Below are positions 28,124 to 37,402 of a stretch of 64,000 nucleotides of DNA, piece by piece. Where the stretch lies: the NCBI GenBank assembly GCA_963753725.1, contig CAVWDI010000021.1, forward strand, positions 124,001 to 188,000, in the 5' to 3' direction. Within the stretch, counting starts at the first letter, position 1; every line of letters begins with the position of its first letter. A program made the position numbers and the translations under genes. The notes beneath the pieces are model-generated. The model saw only the letters and a list, made by a program, of their open reading frames with translations. It did no database searches and was not told where the DNA came from. This DNA is from CAVWDI01 sp963753725. Lineage in GTDB: Bacteria > Chloroflexota > Anaerolineae > Anaerolineales > UBA4823.

Positions 28124-29404
28124 ATGAACGTCTCAGCAGTTGTCGGTACACAGTGGGGTGATGAGGCAAAAGGAAAAATGGTTGATCTATTGGCCCAGGA
28201 AGCGCACATCGTAGCGCGTTTCAACGGTGGGGACAATGCCGGACACACCGTCGTCAACCAATATGGAACTTTTAAGCTCAGGCTTACTCCAAACGGTTTT
28301 TATAATCCAGATACGATATGCGTCATCGGACCAGGCGTGGTCGTTAACATGAACACGCTTGCTTCCGAAGTGAAGACAATTAAGGAAAAGGGGATCGATC
28401 TAACAGACCGCCTGTGGGTCTCGCCGCGCTGCAACGTGGTTATGCCGTGGCACCCCATGCTTGAAACAATATACGAAAGAGCCAAAGGAAAAGCTCAGAC
28501 GGGTACAACCAAACGCGGCATGGGTCCGACCTATGCCGATAAAGTCAGCTACAACGGTATACGGCTACACGATTTTGACAGCCAGGAAGTGCTCACACAA
28601 AAAATCCGTACCCAACTGGCCATCAAAAATACCATTTTTGAAGCCTTCGGCTTAGAACCTTTGAATATCGAAGAAATTCTGGAAGAAAAAATTAATCAAT
28701 ATGAAGGACTGGGGGCATTTGTGCGTAAATCCTTCGGTCTTCTGCACGAAGCGCTGTCAAAAGGCGATCATATACTGCTTGAAGGGGCTCAAGGCGCCCT
28801 GCTGGACAACAACTGGGGGACATACCCGTTCTGTACTGCCTCCGTACCGCTGTCAGGAGGGGCGTGCGCTGGTCTTGGAATACCGCCGCATAAAATCTCG
28901 CGCGTGGTCGGTGTCGCAAAAGCATACACAACACACGTTGGCGCTGGACCGATGCCTACCGAACTATTTGATGAGGTCAGCGAAACGCTCCAGCAGGCGG
29001 GACAGGAATTCGGGACGGTGACCGGAAGAGCCCGGCGCTGCGGCTGGTTCGACGCCGAATTAGTACACTTCACCTGCCAATTAAACGGCGTGACCGAACT
29101 GGCATTGACAAAACTAGACGTGCTTGACACGCTGCCTGTGATTAAAATTTGTATCGGTTACCGCTCGGATGAAAGCGGAGAGCAGCTGCGTCACTATTGG
29201 GAGGGCGACGCGCGCTGGCTGGAGGCTTGCGAACCTGTGTATATCGAGCTTGAGGGGTGGGGGCAATCCACAAGGGAGGTACGCGAATTCGGAGGACTCC
29301 CTTTGAATGCCCAGGCATATATCCGTAAAGTTGAAGAACTGGTTAGCGTTCCAATTAGTTTGGTTTCAGTCGGGCCAGCGCGCGAAGAGACTTTTTCGCT
29401 GTAG
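28124..29404 (+). CDS. purA: Adenylosuccinate synthetase
   Basis: PurA joins IMP and aspartate with GTP to give adenylosuccinate, the first step from IMP to AMP. The 426-residue protein has GTQWGDEAKGKMVD and FNGGDNAGHTVV at the N-terminus. QTGTTKRGMGPTYADK, the GTP-loop region ILLEGAQGALLDNNWGTYPF, and GVAKAYTTHVGAGPMPTE follow. Start ATG 28124 has an AAGGAGA site. purB, the next enzyme, is 1.8 kb away on the other strand. Confidence 0.96.
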   Translation: MNVSAVVGTQWGDEAKGKMVDLLAQEAHIVARFNGGDNAGHTVVNQYGTFKLRLTPNGFYNPDTICVIGPGVVVNMNTLASEVKTIKEKGIDLTDRLWVSPRCNVVMPWHPMLETIYERAKGKAQTGTTKRGMGPTYADKVSYNGIRLHDFDSQEVLTQKIRTQLAIKNTIFEAFGLEPLNIEEILEEKINQYEGLGAFVRKSFGLLHEALSKGDHILLEGAQGALLDNNWGTYPFCTASVPLSGGACAGLGIPPHKISRVVGVAKAYTTHVGAGPMPTELFDEVSETLQQAGQEFGTVTGRARRCGWFDAELVHFTCQLNGVTELALTKLDVLDTLPVIKICIGYRSDESGEQLRHYWEGDARWLEACEPVYIELEGWGQSTREVREFGGLPLNAQAYIRKVEELVSVPISLVSVGPAREETFSL

Positions 29405-29419
29405 GTTTTCTTTCACCCT

Positions 29420-29457
29420 GGATTTCAAAATTATTAGGTTTCGAATAATTAAAATCC
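29420..29457 (+). terminator. Terminator after purA
   Basis: GGATTT...AATTATT pairs with AATAATT...AAATCC in an imperfect long stem around AGGTTTCG, starting 15 bp after the purA stop and followed by a T-rich stretch. Confidence 0.55.
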
Positions 29458-30027
29458 ACTTTATTTTATAGGTGCTCTCTAATAGTTTAATACGCCAAGG
29501 AATTTAGGCCGACATTTCAATTGAATAATAACAAAGGAATATAGAACCTACGGATTCAAAATCCGCAAGTTTTCTTCTGCTTATTTCTCCTTTGTAACTG
29601 CACGCCCAGGGGTTCAGAGTATCCATAAGAGAGCTGGGTTCGGCTCTCGATTGGGGTGAAAATTAAAACACGCTACGCCTAGATAAAACGGCTTTTTTTT
29701 GGTTTGAATTGTTAATGTTTTCATCACGAATTCAAAACAAAATCTGCTAGGAATTATTTATAACAAATTACTACGTGGACAAGCTCTAACCAAACTTCGA
29801 ATCCGTAGGTTAGGCGCTTGAGAATATTGATCATCCTGATGGAACTGCCCCCTTATAGAATAATAGACCCTCTTATCTTTTTCTTGAGACCGCTTTAAAA
29901 CGAATTTAAGTTATCCTATTTATTAGACTATATTTTCAACCATATTAATGGGATTGCCATTTATTGCTCCAAGGAACGCAGGGATTCTTCCAGAAAAAGA
30001 CATCAGGTTTTGGAATTCCTAGTAATT
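29458..30027. other. Intergenic region with a 13-bp inverted repeat, no gene seen
   Basis: This AT-rich stretch between convergent purA and the M28 peptidase gene has no credible ORF. AACCTACGGATTC (29545-29557) recurs inverted as GAATCCGTAGGTT (29799-29811), enclosing 241 bp. A 6-bp hairpin GAGAGC/GCTCTC lies at 29629-29648. The segment may be a decayed element, but no transposase or target duplication is visible. Confidence 0.5.
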
Positions 30028-31176
30028 TTAATGAGAAACGCCTTCACTCAATGGAAAGGGCAGTACTGGTTCGCCAGGTTTTATCCGCTGCAGTTGTGTA
30101 TCCTCGGCATCTAGTTTTAGCAGAACCACAAGATTTTCCTGGGCAGTTTTGTATACATTCTGCATGTCAATCGAATTCATATTATCCCCGCATTGGTGGT
30201 AATTTGGCTCCGCATAAGGTAAACCGCCGATACTCAACACTGATGGTAAACCGTGCTCCCAATACGCATAGTTATCAGACCACTGGCCATCCGGGGAACA
30301 CAACCGCCAACCGATATCGATCCCATATTCAATCCTTGCCGAGTTGAAGAGTTCTGAATGACGCCTGGTTTCAGGATCACCGTTGTCCCAAAGGCAGTTC
30401 ATATGTTGGGGAGCAGCTTCCGACCAACCATTCCCATCCAAAATCAAAGCGGCCTTTATTTTCTCTCCAGCCGCAGCGATTTGATCTACATGGTAGCGGC
30501 TCCCCCGCAGATATTCCTCCTCTCCCACATAGATAACAAAACGGATTGAATGGCGGTTCGGATAATCTTTGAGCACCCGCGCTATTTCGATCACAGCCGC
30601 CACCGCTCCAGCGTTATCACTCGCTCCAGGAGTAGTTGCCACAGTATCCACGTGCGCGCCAATTTCGATGAAAACATTCGGGTATTGGCTGCCGCCCTTA
30701 GTTGCCGCCACATTATATGTCTCATGCCAATCAGGCAGCCATTCTTTGTATGGCGTGTATCCCATCGCCTCCAAAGTGTGGAACACATATTTTGAAGAGC
30801 GGATCAAATTATGGTTATAGTAGGGCTGCCCCCCTATAGTGCAACGGTCATCAATGAAGATGCGGTTAAAGTCATGGTGGCGCGGTCCATATTGGTTGAC
30901 CAGTATGCTGGTAGTTTCAGTTATACGAGATAAATCCATTATTTGTAGATAATTTTGGGTTGGGTCTGTGTGAACTGTCCCGACCAAAGGTATGTATAAG
31001 TACACTTCATCGGGCTTGTCGCCCGGCGATTTCGGGTCAGAGCCTCCCTGGTTCGCAATTCCAATATCAGCATTTGCCAGCGATTTTTCAGGCGGGCTGA
31101 TACCAAGAAAAACTATCCCGATCAAGCATATAAGAATATATCTAAAGATATACTTCAAAAAACCAAATTCTCCCAC
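30028..31176 (-). CDS. M28 family zinc aminopeptidase, exported
   Basis: A 382-residue protein with an N-terminal hydrophobic signal (IFRYILICLIGIVFLGI). The M28 metal ligands are in FIEIGAHVDTVAT, PGASDNAGAVAAVIEIAR (bridging Asp), FVIYVGEEEYLRGS (catalytic Glu pair) and a late His in NYHQCGDNMNSID. Family members remove N-terminal residues from peptides outside the cell. It lies 18 bp downstream of purB on the same strand, but the relation looks coincidental. Confidence 0.9.
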   Translation of the reverse strand: MGEFGFLKYIFRYILICLIGIVFLGISPPEKSLANADIGIANQGGSDPKSPGDKPDEVYLYIPLVGTVHTDPTQNYLQIMDLSRITETTSILVNQYGPRHHDFNRIFIDDRCTIGGQPYYNHNLIRSSKYVFHTLEAMGYTPYKEWLPDWHETYNVAATKGGSQYPNVFIEIGAHVDTVATTPGASDNAGAVAAVIEIARVLKDYPNRHSIRFVIYVGEEEYLRGSRYHVDQIAAAGEKIKAALILDGNGWSEAAPQHMNCLWDNGDPETRRHSELFNSARIEYGIDIGWRLCSPDGQWSDNYAYWEHGLPSVLSIGGLPYAEPNYHQCGDNMNSIDMQNVYKTAQENLVVLLKLDAEDTQLQRIKPGEPVLPFPLSEGVSH

Positions 31177-31194
31177 CAGTTTGTCCTCTCCACA

Positions 31195-32589
31195 TTAATC
31201 TAAAACTTTTGCTCGAATTTCACCCGCCAATCTCTTGGCCCGCTCAGGCGCATCACCAACATATGCCCGGACGTCCATTAAACCGGCCAACTTTTCTTCA
31301 GGGATGTATTCCAGGATTTCCGGATCGTTCAGCATACGCTCTTCCAGGGTGTTGCTGCCAGTTTCCCTGACATCACTCCAGGCTTGCATTGAATGACCTC
31401 GCAGGCGTTCGTGCATGACCTGGCGGTCCGCCCCAGATTTCGCCAACGCCATTAACACCCGCTCCACCCCGGCGAATTGACCGTAAGTTGACAGGTTTCG
31501 TTCCAATGCAGTTTCATATACCTGCAGCCCTTTTATGATAGCAAAGCTGGTTATAAGCAGCTCATCCGCGATCAAAAACGATTCGGGCAGGATAACCCTG
31601 CGGTTGGCCGAATCATCCAGGGTGCGCTCAAGAGCTGAATGAGCAGCATTATCCCATGCCGTGCGAGGTGCCTGAGCCAGCAGGCGTGCCAGAGAATCGA
31701 TCTTCTCGGCGTTAATTGGATTGCGTTTAAAAGGCATCGCCGATGATCCCACCTGCTGATCCCCAAACGGCTCGCTCAATTCCCCTATAACAGGTGACTG
31801 CAGTATGCGCAGGTCCAGCGCAAATTTATGCAGTGAAGCGCCCAGGCCGGACAGCCCGCATAACACCTGGTAATCCTGCTTACGGGAATAGATCTGGGTT
31901 GTCACTGGATAAAAAGGTAAATCCAACCTGGATGATATTTTGTCTTCAAATTCAGCAAATTTGTCCTTCCCGATCAGCTCCGAATAAGCTGCTCCTGTAC
32001 CGACCGCTCCCTTAAAACCTTTACCTTTGATTGCCTTGCGGTTGGATTTTATGGTCACAAAATCAAACAACAGGTCTTGAGCGTAAACAGCAAGCCGGTA
32101 TCCCAGCGTGCTCGGTTCAGCAGGCTGCAGGTGTGTAAAAGCAATGATTGGCGTCTCTGACCATGTTTCAATCTTTTGAGCCAGAACCAGCAATAACTCG
32201 CCTAATTTTTCTAGAACGAGATCCATTGAGGCGCGCATTCTTAAAGCATCCGAATTATCCTGAATATCAGCTGAGGTTGCTCCCAGATGCAGAATTTTTC
32301 CACCTTGCTGGGATTGTTCAGCGAACACCTTTAATTCCGCCATCAAATCGTGGTGGATCTGCGCCTCGATTTCCAGCGCTCGCTGCATATCTACCTCATT
32401 TTTATGGGCACGCAGGTCAGCTGCCTGTTCCACTGTTACCAGACCAAAATCCGCCTGTACTTCTGCCAGCGCGGCCCAAATTTCCCTCCACAGCAGGCGC
32501 TTGTTCTTTTCGCTCCATATCATGCGCATCTTTTCGGATCCATAGCGCCAGCTGAAAGGAGATAGATATTCATTATGGTTCTGTTTCAT
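31195..32589 (-). CDS. purB: Adenylosuccinate lyase
   Basis: PurB catalyses two steps of purine synthesis: release of fumarate from SAICAR and from adenylosuccinate. I chose ATG at 32589 (MKQNHNEYLSPFSWRYGSE), where the conserved N-terminus begins; the longer frame adds 37 unlikely residues. The protein is about 464 residues with HLGATSADIQDNSDALR, the THLQPAEPSTLGYR substrate segment and the signature loop VGSSAMPFKRNPINAEKI. Complete and apparently functional. Confidence 0.95.
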   Translation of the reverse strand: MKQNHNEYLSPFSWRYGSEKMRMIWSEKNKRLLWREIWAALAEVQADFGLVTVEQAADLRAHKNEVDMQRALEIEAQIHHDLMAELKVFAEQSQQGGKILHLGATSADIQDNSDALRMRASMDLVLEKLGELLLVLAQKIETWSETPIIAFTHLQPAEPSTLGYRLAVYAQDLLFDFVTIKSNRKAIKGKGFKGAVGTGAAYSELIGKDKFAEFEDKISSRLDLPFYPVTTQIYSRKQDYQVLCGLSGLGASLHKFALDLRILQSPVIGELSEPFGDQQVGSSAMPFKRNPINAEKIDSLARLLAQAPRTAWDNAAHSALERTLDDSANRRVILPESFLIADELLITSFAIIKGLQVYETALERNLSTYGQFAGVERVLMALAKSGADRQVMHERLRGHSMQAWSDVRETGSNTLEERMLNDPEILEYIPEEKLAGLMDVRAYVGDAPERAKRLAGEIRAKVLD

Positions 32590-32768
32590 ACACACATTAT
32601 AGCCATAAGCTAATCGCTGGTAAATAACCCACTGCCTGATAACCCCAAAAGATGCACTGCCACTTAGAAATACCACGCAAACTCTTCTCAGGAAAGACAA
32701 ACCCCTCTCACCAACATCTTCGCAAATTCGTGTTGCCGCTTGTACTCTTATCCCTTACAATTACCCGC

Positions 32769-33377
32769 ATGGATAAAGGAGATCATCTGCCGCGCGACTT
32801 CTTCTCCCAGCATGCGTTAAAAGCAGCCCGCCGACTGCTGGGAATGCGCCTGGTCAGAATTGAGTCTCAAACACGTATCTCAGGGATTATTATAGAAACT
32901 GAAGCTTACCGGGGTGAAGAGGACTTGGGATGCCACTGCCGCTCAGGTCACACCCCGCGCACCCAGGTCATGTACGGTCCGCCCGGTTATGCATACGTTT
33001 ATTTCACTTATGGGCAGCATTGGATGCTGAACTTTGTTGTCGAAAGGGAAGGATACCCTGCTGCCATTTTAATCCGGGGCATACAACCGGATGGTGGAAT
33101 TCAAAGCATAGCTTCTCGCCGCGCGAAGCAGCCTCCAGCGCAGTGGACCAATGGACCCGCAAAAATTTGCCAGGCCTTAAATATAGATAAAAGCTTTAAC
33201 GGAGCAGATATATGCGCTCCAGATGCTCAGTTATATGTGGAAGAAAGTGTTTCTATTCCAGAATCGTGCGTAACTACTGGTCCCCGCGTGGGGTTAAACA
33301 CCGTACCAGAACCGTGGAAAAGCATCCCCTGGCGTTTCTTGGTCACAGATTATCCTTTCGATTCACTCGGTACATAA
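32769..33377 (+). CDS. 3-methyladenine DNA glycosylase (AAG/MPG family)
   Basis: A base-excision repair enzyme of the mammalian-AAG type that removes alkylated purines. From ATG 32769 the protein has about 202 residues: FFSQHALKAARRLLGMRLV, the catalytic Glu region GIIIETEAYRGEEDLGCH, YGPPGYAYVYFTYGQHWMLN, ILIRGIQP and NGPAKICQALNI. All family motifs are present. It is divergent from purB; the two start codons are 179 bp apart. Confidence 0.92.
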   Translation: MDKGDHLPRDFFSQHALKAARRLLGMRLVRIESQTRISGIIIETEAYRGEEDLGCHCRSGHTPRTQVMYGPPGYAYVYFTYGQHWMLNFVVEREGYPAAILIRGIQPDGGIQSIASRRAKQPPAQWTNGPAKICQALNIDKSFNGADICAPDAQLYVEESVSIPESCVTTGPRVGLNTVPEPWKSIPWRFLVTDYPFDSLGT

Positions 33378-33580
33378 AGGGTTTTGTTATTTATTTAGTA
33401 TCCATTTAGATTCGTATCATGAGAATCATGATAATCTTATGTAACAATCTTTTAGGAAGCATAGGATTTGAACTCGGGAAGCCCAATTAATCCAGAAACT
33501 GTTTGAGTTCTTTTTAGTAAATAACCTCACAGCACATAGTGTTTTTCGCTGTAAATAAATCTACTATTCAGGAGTAAAGC

Positions 33581-34378
33581 ATGAAAATTCTCGAAGGAAA
33601 AACAGCTCTCATTTTTGGTGTCGCCAACAAACGCTCGATTGCCTGGGGCATCACCCAGGCATTTCACGAGCAGGGCGCGACCATTGGACTGAGCTATGCT
33701 GGAGAAGTATTAGAACGGCGCGTGGTACCGCTGGCAGAATCAATTGGCTGCACGTTCGTCGAACCCTGTGATGTAACCAGTGATGATGAGATCAATAATG
33801 TGGCGCAAAAAGCCAGGGATGCCTTCGGTGAAATCGATATTCTGGTGCATGCGGTTGCATTCGCAAACCGGGATGAACTCACCGGACCGTACTACAACAC
33901 CTCCCGCGATGGGTTCCACATGGCGATGGATATCAGCGTGTACTCTTTCACCGCCCTGGCGAAGGCCTTCCAACCGATGTTCCGCCCCGGTGGTTCCATG
34001 GTCACGTTGACATATTACGGTTCAGAAAAAGTATCCCCCCACTACAATGTGATGGGAGTCGCCAAGGCCGCGCTGGAAGCCTCCACGCGCTATCTGGCAT
34101 ACGACTTTGGACCTCAGGGAGTGCGGGTAAATGCCATCTCCGCTGGTCCGATCCGCACACTGGCTGCCGCGGGCGTATCTGGATTTAAAACAATGTATCG
34201 CAAATTTACCGATGTAGCCCCATTGCAGCAGGGTATCACTGCTGAAGATGTCGGCCAGACAGCCGTTTATCTTTGTTCTGATATGGCCGCTAAAACTACT
34301 GGCCAGGTTGTCTTTGTCGACTCTGGTTATAATATTTTAGGGGTAACTGAACCTCTCGATAAGATGCTGTCTGACTGA
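33581..34378 (+). CDS. fabI: Enoyl-[acyl-carrier-protein] reductase (NADH)
   Basis: FabI carries out the last reduction of each fatty-acid elongation cycle. The 265-residue protein has the atypical glycine-rich start LIFGVANKRSIAWGITQAFHEQ, DVTSDDEI for the adenine pocket, and the catalytic Tyr-x6-Lys pair in YNVMGVAKAALEASTRYL. It also has NAISAGPIRTLAAAG and TGQVVFVDSGYNI. A CAGGAG site precedes ATG 33581. The bactofilin gene follows 8 bp downstream. Confidence 0.95.
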   Translation: MKILEGKTALIFGVANKRSIAWGITQAFHEQGATIGLSYAGEVLERRVVPLAESIGCTFVEPCDVTSDDEINNVAQKARDAFGEIDILVHAVAFANRDELTGPYYNTSRDGFHMAMDISVYSFTALAKAFQPMFRPGGSMVTLTYYGSEKVSPHYNVMGVAKAALEASTRYLAYDFGPQGVRVNAISAGPIRTLAAAGVSGFKTMYRKFTDVAPLQQGITAEDVGQTAVYLCSDMAAKTTGQVVFVDSGYNILGVTEPLDKMLSD

Positions 34379-34386
34379 AAGCGGAT

Positions 34387-34842
34387 ATGTTTCGCAGGCG
34401 TGATGATGACGCACTCCCTTCCATAAAACCTGCCCCCACTGAACGCGTCACCACGGTGTTGAGTTCGGGAATTATTTGGAAGGGTTCTTTGAGCGGGAGC
34501 GGCGGGGTACGAATCGAAGGCGCATTCGATGGAGAAATCTCCTTGCGGGGATTGTTGGTCATCGGGGAAACCGGGCGGGTCACTTGCGACCATCTGCGCG
34601 CCAATGTGGTAATCATTGCCGGCGCCGTCAAAGGTGACATAACCGCCGAAAAAGTCGAGATACGGTCTACGGGCCGCGTGTGGGGGAACGTTGTTGTCGC
34701 CTCTTTCTCTACCGAAGACGGGGCATTTATGCGAGGTCAGATCAGGATGGAGGACCAGGTTGAAATCGGGGATACCGCTGAACCTCTGAGAGATATTCAC
34801 GCCTCGGATGACGATCAATCCCACCTGGTTCAAGGTGAATAG
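34387..34842 (+). CDS. Bactofilin family cytoskeletal protein
   Basis: A 151-residue protein with the DUF583 beta-helix core (GVRIEGAFDGEISLRG, VIGETGRVTCDHLRANVVII, GDITAEKVEIRSTGRVWGN) between disordered ends. Bactofilins polymerise into filaments that position cell-wall enzymes or chromosomes. The repeating 17-19-residue period of G-x-I/V turns is visible. It is 8 bp downstream of fabI and probably cotranscribed. Confidence 0.9.
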   Translation: MFRRRDDDALPSIKPAPTERVTTVLSSGIIWKGSLSGSGGVRIEGAFDGEISLRGLLVIGETGRVTCDHLRANVVIIAGAVKGDITAEKVEIRSTGRVWGNVVVASFSTEDGAFMRGQIRMEDQVEIGDTAEPLRDIHASDDDQSHLVQGE

Positions 34843-34843
34843 T

Positions 34844-35290
34844 CTAACCTTTTTTAATTTCTCGAATAGCTTTTCTAGCTAAATAATCCACCCGCTGGTT
34901 GTACCGGTTTCCAGAGTGACTACGTACCCAATGCCATTGGATATCGTGCTCGCTCAATGCTGTATCCAACCTTTTCCATAATTCAACATTTTTTAAAACG
35001 CCTTTCTTTCGTTTCCAATTCCGTGCGCGCCAGTTACCGATCCATTCCGTGATCCCACGTTTGAGATATTCAGAATCGGTATAAAAATCTATTTTACAGG
35101 TCTGTGTGAGCGTTTCCAATGCCTCTATCGCCGCGGTTAATTCCATCCGGTTGTTGGTTGAATCTTTTTCTGAACCGCTGATTTCCTTGCGTTTCGATTT
35201 GTAGATCAACAATGCAGCCCACCCCCCCTTACCCGGATTAGGATCACAGGCGCCATCCGAATAAATAACCACATGTGGAAAATCATCCAT
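34844..35290 (-). CDS. rnhA: Ribonuclease HI
   Basis: RNase HI cuts RNA in RNA-DNA hybrids. The 148-residue protein has the full catalytic set: Asp in VIYSDGACDPNPGKGGW, Glu in NRMELTAAIEALE, Asp in FYTDSEYLKRGI, and the C-terminal WHWVRSHSGNRYNQRVDYLA with its Asp. Length is normal and no hybrid-binding N-domain is attached. It is convergent with the bactofilin gene, with 1 bp between the stops. Confidence 0.95.
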   Translation of the reverse strand: MDDFPHVVIYSDGACDPNPGKGGWAALLIYKSKRKEISGSEKDSTNNRMELTAAIEALETLTQTCKIDFYTDSEYLKRGITEWIGNWRARNWKRKKGVLKNVELWKRLDTALSEHDIQWHWVRSHSGNRYNQRVDYLARKAIREIKKG

Positions 35291-35331
35291 AGTTTCGATC
35301 CATCAAACAGTGTTTTAGAATTTACCGCTCT

Positions 35332-36960
35332 TCATGGCATTGGGCTTATCGACGGTGTTAATGTAGATGTAAGATTTGCTTCGGAAGTCGCGGTAGGGGT
35401 GACCCTCTGAGTATTCGTAATCGTAGGTGTTTTGCTCGCAGTTGGTGTTATTGAAGGGGTCAGTGTTGGTGTGTCCAATAGTCCGCTCTTTACCGGACCC
35501 AGGTGAAGATCGTGCGCCGTTTGATCCAGAAATTTCAACAGTTCAGGCACATTATCGATTGTGAAATATGATAAGAACAATTGCCGGGATGCATCTCCCA
35601 AAGCCCACCGTACGTTCTTCCAGGAGGGATATCCAGGTTCTGATCTTGCAGAAAAAAGCGCAGATACCGCCTGTGACCACTGCGGATTACGTTTATTGTA
35701 CTCCTCCAGATAATCCATTGAAGATGCGCGCACCGGGAGCGTCCCCGCTGCTTCGATTATCTTTGCCTGCTGTTCTGGTCCGGTCAACCATTTCATGAAC
35801 AACCAGCTTGCTAATTGTTTCTCAGGTGTGGAGGGAAACATATTTAATGATGGTCCAAACACATCATAAGCAGGCGCCCCATTTGGAGATGGGAACGGAA
35901 GAGCAATCCATGTATCATATTTTCCTTGTGCCCGAAAAGCCTCCCGCAAGTATTTCAAATCGCCTACATGTGCGGTTGTAAACAAACCCTGCCTGGTAAC
36001 GAATTCATCTTCTGGAATCTGGCTTGCTGGCAGCCAGGCGCAGCCGTCGTCATACAGGTCTTTCAAGAAACGGAATGCCGCCTCATTCTGAGGAGTGTCG
36101 AATTCATAAACCCGTTCGTTCTCCTCAGATTCTCCTGAGTACAGGACCTGACCTTCAAACGCGTAAATCCACCCCAACATTGTTGCATAATCGGTTGATA
36201 TAATCCATCCCCCACTGCCATCATTTTCATCGTCCTCATCTAACAGGTTAGCATAATATGCCGCGCAAGCCTGTTCTTTAAACTCATCCGGATTTTTTGG
36301 GCTGCCTTCAAACCCCAAATCCTGCGCCCAGCTTTTATTGTACAGGAGAATCTGGCCAAAGCGCTGCACGGGTATACCAAACCGTTTTCCATCAACAATA
36401 TCATGTTCCCAAAATACTCTGTAAAAATCTTCCTGTTCCTCAAGGCTGAACCCCCAAGCCGGATCATCCACAAAAACCTGCAGATCAAACAGGGCTGATT
36501 CCTCATTCCATTCCTGAGCCTGGTGTAGATATCCCATAACCACATCCGGTGTTTCACCCGAGGGCAGCGTTTCCTTAACTTGTTTATCGATTGAATTGGG
36601 GCTACCTTGGTAAAACGATTCGACCTCAACACCCCATCCATTGTTTTCATTAAAATCCAACACAATTTCTTCAACCGCCTCACCAATATCACCTGACCAG
36701 GAATGCCAGAAAATCACCCTCTCATCCTGCAGCTTTTTTAGATCAACCTCAATCGATTCGGTTTGGACAGGTGTTGGATTCTCAGTCAACTTGATCGTTG
36801 CGGTTGGGTGCGCCTTTGTTGCTGTCGATGTCTCCGATATAGAAGTATTTACTCCTGTCTCAACCGGGGGATTGTATTCTGGCTTGCAAGCAGCCAACAA
36901 TACCAGAAGAATCAGAAATATTAAATTGATGACATAGTGGTTTGCTTTCTTGTTTAACAA
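35332..36960 (-). CDS. Extracellular solute-binding lipoprotein, family 1 (sugar type)
   Basis: A binding protein for an ABC importer with a signal peptide ending in lipobox LLAAC, a Thr-rich linker, and an SBP_bac_1 domain (VIFWHSWSGDIGEAVEEIV, ALFDLQVFVDDPAWGF, KWLTGPEQQAKIIEAAGTLP). The C-terminus is a Thr/Ser/Pro tail. The frame is open back to an ATG at 37029, but a TATAAT on the minus strand (37006-37011) lies within that extension, so I prefer the TTG at 36960, which starts a clean lipoprotein signal. No permease or ATPase of the matching sugar type is in the window. The next rightward gene encodes a paralogue. Confidence 0.82.
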   Translation of the reverse strand: MLNKKANHYVINLIFLILLVLLAACKPEYNPPVETGVNTSISETSTATKAHPTATIKLTENPTPVQTESIEVDLKKLQDERVIFWHSWSGDIGEAVEEIVLDFNENNGWGVEVESFYQGSPNSIDKQVKETLPSGETPDVVMGYLHQAQEWNEESALFDLQVFVDDPAWGFSLEEQEDFYRVFWEHDIVDGKRFGIPVQRFGQILLYNKSWAQDLGFEGSPKNPDEFKEQACAAYYANLLDEDDENDGSGGWIISTDYATMLGWIYAFEGQVLYSGESEENERVYEFDTPQNEAAFRFLKDLYDDGCAWLPASQIPEDEFVTRQGLFTTAHVGDLKYLREAFRAQGKYDTWIALPFPSPNGAPAYDVFGPSLNMFPSTPEKQLASWLFMKWLTGPEQQAKIIEAAGTLPVRASSMDYLEEYNKRNPQWSQAVSALFSARSEPGYPSWKNVRWALGDASRQLFLSYFTIDNVPELLKFLDQTAHDLHLGPVKSGLLDTPTLTPSITPTASKTPTITNTQRVTPTATSEANLTSTLTPSISPMP

Positions 36961-37029
36961 TTGTTTATCCAGGTTAAAAAAATCTAAACACAGTTCGAAA
37001 CACAAATTATAGCCTAACAATTCATTCAA

Positions 37030-37381
37030 GACTTCATTTACAATTTAGCAAATCGAATTTTATTAATACAATAAGAGTGTCAGGATCATACCGAGCAACG
37101 CCACAACTGGGGTTACAATTGATAGTAACCCCACATATGATGGTAGAATGAACTGATCGCTGGATTTTGCCCTTTTGTATTACCTTCTTTAAATAGTGAT
37201 CATCATCACCCAGTATCTATAGTTCCTGTCAGGTTTCAAATATACTCTTTTTGTTTATACTTTTTTGAATTTAAGAGAGTATCCGATTCTGAGAGTATCC
37301 GGGTACAAAATTTGAAGGAGCAAAAGCCGCTCAATTGCTCATAAATGGTATACGCTCGATGATTATTATTCCAGGGGATAA
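37030..37381. other. Divergent intergenic region with hairpin and direct repeat
   Basis: This 352-bp region separates two divergent solute-binding protein genes and contains no ORF of note. TGGGGTTAC (37108-37116) and GTAACCCCA (37125-37133) form a 9-bp hairpin. GAGAGTATCCG occurs twice in direct orientation at 37275-37285 and 37291-37301, spaced 16 bp, about 80 bp before the rightward gene. This looks like an operator, but no regulator is identified. Confidence 0.5.
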
Positions 37382-37402
37382 ATGTTCAACGGGAATATTG
37401 AT

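Noticed and set aside
29545..29575. tRNA-Leu(CAA)-like anticodon arm (CGGATTCAAAATCCG)
   Set aside because: No acceptor stem, D arm or T arm (GGTTCGAAT type) can be formed around it, so it is only a small hairpin.
36240..36692. 150-codon minus-strand ORF overlapping the binding-protein gene
   Set aside because: It is an alternative frame of the solute-binding protein gene with no signal or domain.
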